Source of the DNA: Candidatus Opimibacter skivensis
Lineage (GTDB): Bacteria > Bacteroidota > Bacteroidia > Chitinophagales > Saprospiraceae
DNA length: 64,000 nt
Assembly (NCBI GenBank): GCA_016722045.1
Contig: JADKGY010000029.1
Span: 496,001 to 560,000, forward strand
Direction of reading: 5' to 3'
Under the pieces are notes generated by a model. It was not told the DNA's origin and searched no databases. It worked only from the letters and a program-made list of their open reading frames with translations. The translations under genes were made by a program, and so were the position numbers. Of this stretch, positions 6,960 through 13,450 are shown piece after piece; position 1 is the first letter of the stretch; each line of letters opens with the position of its first letter.

Positions 6960-8262
6960 ATGTCGAATATAGTAGCGATAGTAGGAAGACCCAACGTAGG
7001 AAAGTCGACGTTGTTTAACAGAATGGTAGGACAACGCCAGGCCATCACAGATAATGTCAGTGGCGTCACACGCGACCGTCAATACGGTTCAGGCAATTGG
7101 AATGGAAAAACATTTATCGTCGTCGACACCGGAGGATTTGTCAAATACTCCGACGATGTTTTTGAAGCCGCCATCAGAGATCAGGTAGATATCGCTATCG
7201 AAGAAGCATCGGTGATCATCTTCATGACAGATGTGATGACAGGTATCACGGACCTTGATGATGAAATAGCAGATAAACTCCGAAAAGGCAAAAAGAAAGT
7301 ACTTCTTGTCGTCAATAAAGTGGACAATCATGAACGGCAGCTAGCTGCGAATGAATTCTTTGCACTTGGCTTCGAACACACATTTTTTTTATCCTCCATT
7401 TCAGGCAGTGGTACCGGTGAGGTACTCGATGAGATGGCCCTGACGCTTGATGGTGAAGAAGAAAAACCGAGTGATATCCCGAAACTTGCAGTGATCGGAC
7501 GACCCAATGTGGGTAAGTCTTCACTGATCAATGCCTTCATGGGAGAGAACAGACATATTGTGACCCCTGTTGCCGGCACCACAAGAGATTCATCCCATAC
7601 GAGGTACAATAAGTTTGGAAAAGATTTTTACATCATTGACACCGCAGGGATGCGAAAGAAAAGTCAGGTTGAAGAAAACCTTGAATTCTACAGTGTCATC
7701 AGGACCGTTAAAGCCATCGAAGAAGCTGATGTCTGCCTCCTTATGATCGATGCCACTACAGGTCTCGAAAGTCAGGATCTAAGTATTCTTCAGATTGTAC
7801 TCCGTCGTAACAAAGGCATCATGATTCTTGTCAACAAATGGGATCTGATGACGAAAGAAACGAATACTGCCCGTGATTTCGAAGCTGAAATCAAACATAA
7901 AATGGCACCGTTTACAGATGTACCGGTTTTATTTATTTCTGTGTATGAAAAAGCAAAGAATATATAAAGCGATTGAGATTGCATTGCAGGTTGCAGAAAA
8001 CAGGGCTAGAAAAATTCCAACTGCAAAACTAAATGAGTTCATTGAAGAAGCTGTTCAGAAACAATCACCTCCCAGTTTCAGAGGTCACCTGATCAAAGTA
8101 AAATACGGAACACAACTTCCTCTGTCCTATCCGGCCTTTGCACTCTTTTGCAATTATCCTGAAGAAGTCAAAGACAATTATCGCAATTTCCTTGAGAACC
8201 AGATCCGTGCTGCCTTTGAATTTACAGGCTCGCCGATCCGGATATATTTCAGACAGAAATAA
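6960..8262 (+). CDS. der: GTPase Der (EngA), broken by a one-base frameshift near 7948-7952
   Basis: Der has tandem GTPase domains and a C-terminal KH-like domain and is needed for 50S assembly. Domain 1 starts IVAIVGRPNVGKSTLFN; domain 2 starts KLAVIGRPNVGKSSLIN; both G4 motifs (NKVD, NKWD) are present. The reading frame that begins at 6960 runs off into SVYEKAKNI and stops at 7967. The expected continuation EKQRIYKAIEIALQVAENRA, through to IRIYFRQK at 8262, is intact in the next frame. The switch falls on a run of five A (7948-7952); removing one A restores a 433-residue Der. As der is normally essential, a sequencing/assembly indel is the simplest reading; ribosomal slippage on the A run or a real lesion are alternatives. 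Confidence 0.85.
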
Positions 8263-8329
8263 AAGAGGCGGAAGAGGCGGAATGGGCAGAAAAGGTAGAA
8301 GAGGCGGAAAGGGCTGAAAAGGTAAAAGT

Positions 8330-8875
8330 GGCAGAAAAGGTGGGAGTGACTTAGAGGAAGATAAGATGTAATAAGAGGATATGGCGCGTGAGGTCGCCCC
8401 GGGGTTTGCGCGTATAGGATGAGGGATGCAGCAACACAGGGGAAGGGGGCTGCGAGAGGAAAAGGCAGAAAAGGTGGGAGTGACTTAGAGGAAGATAAGA
8501 TGTAATAAGAGGATATGGCGCGTGAGGTCGCCCCGGGGTTTGCGCGTATAGGATGAGGGATGCAGCAACACAGGGGAAGGGGGCTGCGAGAGGAAAAGGC
8601 AGAAAAGGTGGGAGTGACTTAGAGGAAGATAAGATGTAATAAGAGGTATGGCGCGGGGCGCCCCGGGGTTTGCGCGTATAGGATGAGGCACGAAGCAACA
8701 CACGTGAAAGGGGCTGCGAGAGGAAAAGGCAGAAAAGGTGGGAGTGACTTAGAGGAAGATAAGATGTAATAAGAGGATATGGCGCGTGAGGTCGCCCCGG
8801 GGTTTGCGCGTATAGGATGAGGGATGCAGCAACACAGGGGAAGGGGGCTGCGAGAGGAAAAGGTAGAAAAGGTGG
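8330..8875. repeat. Four tandem copies of a ~134-bp repeat
   Basis: Units begin at 8330, 8464, 8598 and 8728, and a fifth partial start (GGTAGAAAAGGTGG) occurs at 8862. Copies 1, 2 and 4 look identical; copy 3 is about four bases shorter and differs around GGTATGGCGCGGGGCG and in the CACGAAGCAACACACG part. Each unit holds purine-rich AGAAAAGGTGGGAG sequence, then GCCCCGGGGTTTGCGCG, then AACACAGGGGAAGGGG. Frames across it on the minus strand stay open only because of the periodicity and look like shadows. The array fills the 650-bp gap between der and rfbC; a looser GAGGCGGAA repeat at 8263-8329 leads into it. No gene is seen here. Confidence 0.9.
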
Positions 8876-8910
8876 ACAAGGATGAATCTTTTAAAGCTTA
8901 GTGAAATAGA

Positions 8911-9450
8911 ATGAAAACTTTGAATACCGAAATTGATGGTTTACTCGTCATCGAGCCAAATGTGTATGCCGATGACCGTGGTTATTTTTTTGAACTCTAT
9001 CATGCCACACGATATCAATTACCACATTCATTTCCTTTTGTGCAGGACAATGAAGCAAAATCAAATAAAGGAGTTCTGAGAGGATTGCATTTTCAAACCG
9101 GCATCCATGCGCAGGGAAAACTTGTACGCGTAGTTACAGGATCGGTTTATGATGTTGCCGTAGATATACGTCCTGAGTCTGATACGTTTGGAAAATGGTA
9201 TGGCATTTTACTCTCCGGTGAAAACAAAAAACAATTTTGGATTCCGCGCGGATTCGCGCATGGTTATCTGGTCTTGGAAGATGATACAATCTTCAGCTAC
9301 AAATGCGATAACTTTTATCATAAGTTTGCTGAGAATGGGATCCGGTATGATGACTCTGAACTAACGATAAGCTGGCCTGATATCGGAAAACCATTTATCA
9401 TTTCCGAAAAAGATCTTGCTTTAGGTTCACTAACTGATTTGTCGATATGA
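8911..9450 (+). CDS. rfbC: dTDP-4-dehydrorhamnose 3,5-epimerase
   Basis: RmlC epimerises dTDP-4-keto-6-deoxyglucose at C3 and C5, the third step of dTDP-L-rhamnose synthesis. The 179-residue cupin shows RGYFFELYH, the signature GVLRGLHFQ with the catalytic His, KLVRVVTGSVYDVAVDIR, and WIPRGFAHGYLVL. The length fits the family. The stop overlaps the start of rfbD by four bases (ATGA), so they form a two-gene operon. rfbA and rfbB are not in the window, so the first two steps must be encoded elsewhere. The product is expected to feed rhamnose into surface polysaccharide. Confidence 0.95.
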   Translation: MKTLNTEIDGLLVIEPNVYADDRGYFFELYHATRYQLPHSFPFVQDNEAKSNKGVLRGLHFQTGIHAQGKLVRVVTGSVYDVAVDIRPESDTFGKWYGILLSGENKKQFWIPRGFAHGYLVLEDDTIFSYKCDNFYHKFAENGIRYDDSELTISWPDIGKPFIISEKDLALGSLTDLSI

Positions 9451-10316
9451 TGTCCGTTATCGTCAGTGGTGCCGGTGGTCAACTGGGAAAAGCTTTTATC
9501 GATCGCCTGAGTTTTCAGGAAGGATATAATCTTTATTCTTTTGATCGCGGGCAATTGGACATTGCAGATCAGGATAAAATTTACAGAACACTAGCTTCAC
9601 TTCCACAAGTAAAATTCTGGATCAATTGTGCGGCCTACACAAAAGTAGATGATGCCGAAAAAAATGAAAAAGATGCTACACTGTACAATGTCCTTGCTCC
9701 CGGCTATCTGGCCCGTGCGTGTTGGGAAGCCGGTGTTCATTTAATTCACTTCTCTTCGGACTATGTGTATCACAATGATCTTCGGAGGCCGATCAGCGAA
9801 AATGATCCTACAGAGCCAAAGAGTATTTATGCAAAAACTAAACTTGAAGGTGAACAACAGATTATTTATTCAGGCGTAAGTCATACCATACTTCGCACTT
9901 CATGGGTGTATGGCCCTGGTGGACATAATTTTGTCAATACCATGCTTCGCCTTGGAAAAACCAAAGACGAATTAAGAATTGTTTCGGATCAGATAGGTGC
10001 GCCAACATTTACATATGACATTGTTGATGCAGTGAAGGATCTTATTCACCTTTATGAAGATGAACAAAAAGAAAAAATCCAGGGCGTTTTCAATTTTGCA
10101 AATAACGGAGAAGTGTCCTGGGCCGATTTTGCCCGCACGATTTTCAGAGACGCTAATATTCAATGCAATGTCCATTCGATTACTTCTGAAGAATATGGCG
10201 CCATCGCACCACGACCTCCCTATAGCGTCCTGAATTGTGATAAAATATCAGCTTTGCTGACTGACGCTATTCCACATTGGGAAGATGCGCTGAAGAGGTA
10301 TCTGGTTATGGTGTAA
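9447..10316 (+). CDS. rfbD: dTDP-4-dehydrorhamnose reductase
   Basis: RmlD performs the last, NAD(P)H-dependent step to dTDP-L-rhamnose. This 289-residue short-chain dehydrogenase/reductase has the dinucleotide loop GAGGQLGKAF near the N-terminus, the family block AAYTKVDDAEKN, the SSDYVY strand, and the catalytic YAKTK (Tyr-x3-Lys), followed by RTSWVYGPGGHNFV. Two consecutive ATG codons open the gene; the first (9447) overlaps the rfbC stop. It closes the operon; a simple GAGAGTGA repeat follows directly. Confidence 0.95.
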   Translation: MMSVIVSGAGGQLGKAFIDRLSFQEGYNLYSFDRGQLDIADQDKIYRTLASLPQVKFWINCAAYTKVDDAEKNEKDATLYNVLAPGYLARACWEAGVHLIHFSSDYVYHNDLRRPISENDPTEPKSIYAKTKLEGEQQIIYSGVSHTILRTSWVYGPGGHNFVNTMLRLGKTKDELRIVSDQIGAPTFTYDIVDAVKDLIHLYEDEQKEKIQGVFNFANNGEVSWADFARTIFRDANIQCNVHSITSEEYGAIAPRPPYSVLNCDKISALLTDAIPHWEDALKRYLVMV

Positions 10317-10320
10317 GACA

Positions 10321-10370
10321 GTAAGAGGGTAAGAAAGTGAGAGAGTGAGAGAGTGAGAGAGTGAGAGAAG
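10321..10370 (+). repeat. Short GTGAGAGA-type simple repeat after rfbD
   Basis: A run built from AGTGAGAG units follows the rfbD stop. The same motif recurs after plsC's start side at 46557-46590 and, inverted, at 16988-17016 behind rpoC, always within a few bases of a gene end. The rest of the 220-bp spacer up to 10536 holds no gene. Confidence 0.6.
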
Positions 10371-10483
10371 CGAGTGTCTACCTGAAATCCTGGATTCATG
10401 GATTTTAAAAACGCATCTTAGATATACACAATGAGTTCATGGGAAGCCGCAATACTAAAGATCTGGTTCTTAAGATAAGTGGG

Positions 10484-10491
10484 TATATTTG
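10484..10491 (+). promoter_or_regulatory. -7 box (TATATTTG) upstream of a T9SS cargo gene
   Basis: An exact TAnnTTTG match 45 bases ahead of the ATG at 10537. The expected -33 position has TGGTTCTT, only a weak match to TTTG. Confidence 0.45.
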
Positions 10492-10536
10492 GTTGCGCGT
10501 ATATAAATGTTATAGGCAATAGATTGAATCAGATTT

Positions 10537-11388
10537 ATGAATAAAATAATAATCTTGATTATTACACTTATTGAATTGGACTGTCAACCTATGAAAGCAC
10601 AGAGCTTTGAAATTCCAATTCATTTTGAAGATTCGGCAGGCAACAGAGACACCATTATTCTAGGTTATGACATCTCTGCGAGTTATGCAATTGACCCAGG
10701 TTTCGGAGAAATCGATCTGTTGGACAGTGCTTATACTAATGATTTTGAAGTAAGAGCTGCGTTATACGACTATGGATTTGCTCATGGAGATCTCACTCGA
10801 AATCTTGAATCCAAGAAAATGATAATTGGCTATGTATGCTATGACTCAACATACTTTGATGAAGCTAATTCGTTCATGGTTGTTATGAAAACCAATCATT
10901 GGCCAATCAATATTTCATGGGATAAATCCCTCTTCCTTGAAAGTTGTAATAAATTACAGATAATAGATTGTACAGCAGGAGCATGGTTTGATGTTTGTGG
11001 AGGAGGGCATCCATACCTATTATTCGAAATGAATAAGTCTGATACTGCTTCCTACTATGATACAGAATTTAAAATTGAAACAGGAGAAGATACTTTGAGT
11101 GTATTATTTTTTTCATTCTTTAACGATATATGGTCAAGCGTTTCAGGTGAGACTATAAAAAAGAAAATAAGAGTTTTTCCTAATCCCACAAATGAATCCG
11201 TGTACTTAGATTATCCTATTGCTTCGGCTGATAAGATAATTATAACCGATATCTCAGGGAGAACAATTCCTTTTATACTTTCAAATCAAGTACTGGATTT
11301 AAAAGATGCTCCCGAAGGGATTTATATACTTACAATCACACTACATACTGGTGAAACCGTGGTAACAAAAATCTTCAAAACCAAATAA
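10537..11388 (+). CDS. Secreted hypothetical protein with T9SS type A sorting domain
   Basis: A 283-residue protein with an N-terminal signal peptide (hydrophobic IIILIITLIELD then KAQS at about residue 22). The middle region (FEIPIHFEDSAGNRDTIILG and following) is not a family I recognise. The last ~75 residues form the T9SS C-terminal domain: IRVFPNPTNESVYLDYP, IIITDISGRTIPF and a terminal APEGIYILTITLHTGE..KIFKTK segment. Such domains direct proteins through the outer membrane in Bacteroidota, after which the domain is usually removed. The protein should therefore be cell-surface or secreted. It is a single gene with its own -7 box. Confidence 0.75.
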   Translation: MNKIIILIITLIELDCQPMKAQSFEIPIHFEDSAGNRDTIILGYDISASYAIDPGFGEIDLLDSAYTNDFEVRAALYDYGFAHGDLTRNLESKKMIIGYVCYDSTYFDEANSFMVVMKTNHWPINISWDKSLFLESCNKLQIIDCTAGAWFDVCGGGHPYLLFEMNKSDTASYYDTEFKIETGEDTLSVLFFSFFNDIWSSVSGETIKKKIRVFPNPTNESVYLDYPIASADKIIITDISGRTIPFILSNQVLDLKDAPEGIYILTITLHTGETVVTKIFKTK

Positions 11389-11561
11389 AGGTTATTTAAT
11401 TTGGCTATAATCCGCGGCAAACACTGCAGATAACATAGACTCCTATATAAAGTAGTTCCTCCAGCACACTGCCACAAATAATATGTATTTCCCCATTTTT
11501 ATTTCATTTCATAAATCAACATTTTATCATCATCAGGTTGTTGATAAACGGCGTACTGTCC

Positions 11562-11610
11562 TGTTGCAAAATGTCGGGGCGTTTTGCAACCGCCCCGACT
11601 TTTTGCAACA
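11562..11610. repeat. Hairpin repeat, copy 1
   Basis: A 20-bp stem around the loop TTTTGCAAC. The inner stem GTCGGGGCG pairs with CGCCCCGAC; the outer arm TGTTGCAAAA pairs with TTTTGCAACA with one T/T mismatch. The core is shared with the copies at 11693, 11786 and 13255. Confidence 0.8.
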
Positions 11611-11692
11611 GCTATTTCGGAATAACATTATTTCTGTTTACAATACTATCATCAGAAAATTTCAAGGGTAGCCTCCACAAGATTCCATAGTG

Positions 11693-11747
11693 CTTTTATT
11701 TCACTTGTCAGGGTGGTCGCAAAACACCCCGACAAGTGAAATAAAAG
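11693..11747. repeat. Hairpin repeat, copy 2 (opposite orientation, different arms)
   Basis: A 23-bp stem with one mismatch. On the minus strand the core reads GTCGGGGTG, loop TTTTGCGAC, then CACCCTGAC, so one core base pair has changed on both sides (C-G to T-A). The outer arms are CTTTTATTTCACTT and its complement, unrelated to those of copies 1 and 3 yet still self-complementary. Confidence 0.8.
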
Positions 11748-11785
11748 GAAGTTCTTCCACACTGCTGATCAGTAAGAAATACTCC

Positions 11786-11834
11786 TGTTGCAAAAAGTCG
11801 GGGCGTTTTGCAACCGCCCCGACTTTTTGCAACA
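11786..11834. repeat. Hairpin repeat, copy 3 (perfect stem)
   Basis: A perfect 20-bp stem (TGTTGCAAAAAGTCGGGGCG, positions 11786-11805) closing on the loop TTTTGCAAC, pairing with 11815-11834. It is identical to copy 1 except for the base that is mismatched in copy 1. Confidence 0.85.
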
Positions 11835-12064
11835 GCTATTTCGGCATTACACTATTTCCTTTAATATGGCCCGTCTGGGAATTAATATGAATTTTTCACA
11901 CATGATGCATATACTGGGTACACACATAGTCTACCCACCAACAGGGTCATTCACACAACCAATGTTATCTTTATATTTGAAAGCAATCGCCCAGGTACAG
12001 ATCATCAGCAGTCATCCGGCCGGCGGGTAACCCGCACAATTATATACAGGTTAAAGGGAGTTTA

Positions 12065-12175
12065 ATGACAAGAAAATTTGGAAAAGGAATACTTGTTTTG
12101 GCGTTTATCATTTCTCTAAACCCCTTTTGGACTGCTTTCATGATAGACGGCTCCGCCGATAAACCAAAAGCATGA
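12065..12175 (+). CDS. 36-residue membrane miniprotein coupled to the S33 hydrolase
   Basis: A small frame starting MTRKFGKGILVLAFIISLN and ending in DKPKA. A good purine-rich site (AAAGGGAG) sits seven or so bases ahead of the ATG, better than for most genes here. The peptide has a basic N-terminus and one hydrophobic segment of about 17 residues, so it would be a single-pass membrane peptide or a signal-like leader. Its TGA overlaps the ATG of the hydrolase in ATGA, a classic coupling arrangement. It could be a leader peptide, a small partner protein, or the remnant of a longer exported protein; there is no homologue I can name. Confidence 0.5.
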   Translation: MTRKFGKGILVLAFIISLNPFWTAFMIDGSADKPKA

Positions 12176-13200
12176 GAAAGAAATTTTTCAAATTTATTAA
12201 ATACACTTTGCTGTTGCTTTTAGCAATATACTTACTAATGGTTTTCATTCCGAGAACATACGATGTTCCACATATTCAACAAAGAGAAAGCACCCAATAT
12301 TGGGAATTGCCGACAGGTTCAAAGATTGCCTACACATTGGTATCTGCTATAGGCACAAAGAAACCAAATCCGATTTTTTATTTGCAAGGAGGGCCAGGAG
12401 GTTTTATCTCTGACAGAAATATTAAAATATTAACACCTCTTTCAGAAGATGGTTACGATATTTATTTATACGACCAAATTGGCAGCGGACGATCAGAAAG
12501 ATTGTCAAACATTACTGACTATACTGCTGACAGACACAAAAAAGATTTAGAAGAAATAATTAAGAAGACAGGTGCAGATAAAGTAATTATAATCGGGCAA
12601 TCGTGGGGTGCTATTCTTGCTACTCTATTCATAGCTGATAATCCTGATAAAGTTGAGAAAGTTATTTTCACAGGTCCAGGTTCTATTCGACCCTTGCGCG
12701 AGGAATTATTAAATACAAATGCACCTGACAGTTTAAACCTGAGAAACCCACCTTACTCAAATAGAAATGCAAATGATAAATCAAAAAACGTCAGGATAAA
12801 TGCAATAACCTTTTGGGCAAAATCTTTCGGCAAGAAACTTGCATCTGATAAAGAGGCAGACGACTTTCAAACTTATCTTAATAGTGAATTGAACAAAGCA
12901 ACAGTGTGTAATAGTTCAAAGGCATTGAAAAGCGAAGCTGGAGGAGGTTTTTATGTGCAAGTGATGACAGTGCAAAGTTTAAATGAGATTAAAGACCCAA
13001 GACCTAAATTAAAAGATTGTAAAATTCCAATTCTAATTATGAAAGGACAATGTGATAATCAACCTTGGGGTTTTGTGAATGAATATTTAGAAATCTTCCC
13101 AAATCATCAATTGAAAATTATTCCTGATGCAGGACATTCTATTTCAGTGGAGCAGCCTGAAGTATATCTAAAAACAATTCGTGAGTTTTTGAATCAATAA
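12172..13200 (+). CDS. Membrane-anchored alpha/beta hydrolase, prolyl aminopeptidase-like (S33)
   Basis: A 342-residue alpha/beta hydrolase. After a basic N-terminus, KYTLLLLLAIYLLMVFIP is an uncleaved membrane anchor (about residues 11-28), placing the catalytic domain outside the cytoplasm. The oxyanion loop is LQGGPGGF, followed by DQIGSGRS. The nucleophile elbow is GQSWGA (Ser), the acid is likely the Asp of KGQCDNQPW, and the His is in PDAGHSISVEQP. HGGPG and GxSWG motifs are typical of proline iminopeptidases, but many relatives cleave other amides or esters, so the substrate is open. It is coupled to the 36-residue ORF upstream. Confidence 0.8.
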   Translation: MRKKFFKFIKYTLLLLLAIYLLMVFIPRTYDVPHIQQRESTQYWELPTGSKIAYTLVSAIGTKKPNPIFYLQGGPGGFISDRNIKILTPLSEDGYDIYLYDQIGSGRSERLSNITDYTADRHKKDLEEIIKKTGADKVIIIGQSWGAILATLFIADNPDKVEKVIFTGPGSIRPLREELLNTNAPDSLNLRNPPYSNRNANDKSKNVRINAITFWAKSFGKKLASDKEADDFQTYLNSELNKATVCNSSKALKSEAGGGFYVQVMTVQSLNEIKDPRPKLKDCKIPILIMKGQCDNQPWGFVNEYLEIFPNHQLKIIPDAGHSISVEQPEVYLKTIREFLNQ

Positions 13201-13254
13201 AATAACTAACTGCTAACTCTTGCACCGAGTTACTTCCATTTGTTGTAAGTTGAT

Positions 13255-13306
13255 CTGATTTCCTTAAGTCGGGGCGTTTTGCAACCGCCCGGATTTTTTG
13301 AATCAG
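13255..13306. repeat. Hairpin repeat, degenerate copy 4
   Basis: The conserved left core GTCGGGGCG, loop TTTTGCAAC and CGCCC are present at 13268-13290, but the right core is eroded (GGAT instead of CGAC). The ends still carry a short complementary pair, CTGATT at 13255-13260 and AATCAG at 13301-13306. The remaining 250-bp spacer to 13450 is low-complexity and holds no gene. Confidence 0.6.
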
Positions 13307-13450
13307 CATAAGTGATTAAGGAAAGTTCGGAATTCTCTCTAGTGCCCCTTCGCCTAAGCCTCAACCTTCGCCTCTTTTCAGCCTCGTATTTGTCATTTCC
13401 CCCAACTTTGACCCCCACCTAAGCGTTTTTCCATATATTTATCAACAGAA

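Larger units (their letters stand above)
11389..12064. other. Non-coding region holding hairpin repeats
   Basis: About 680 bases with no convincing gene. The notable content is three hairpin elements listed separately (11562, 11693, 11786). The sequences flanking the first and third (ACAGCTATTTCGG, then a related A/T-rich stretch) are also duplicated, so roughly 80 bp (11556-11636 and 11780-11860) form an imperfect direct repeat. The final 200 bp before 12065 show nothing I can name. Confidence 0.6.

Noticed and set aside
8330..8875. CRISPR array
   Set aside because: Units are 134 bp and nearly identical throughout with no short constant repeat alternating with unique spacers, and no cas genes are nearby.
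8351..8879. Long minus-strand open frames over the tandem repeat array
   Set aside because: They repeat the same Ser/Pro/Leu-rich segment with the DNA period, have no homology I recognise, and lie in a non-coding-looking purine-rich array.
11483..12030. Short plus-strand frames across the hairpin repeat region
   Set aside because: They are translations of the hairpins (shared Cys/Asn/Arg-rich words) and overlap each other in several frames; no start signals.
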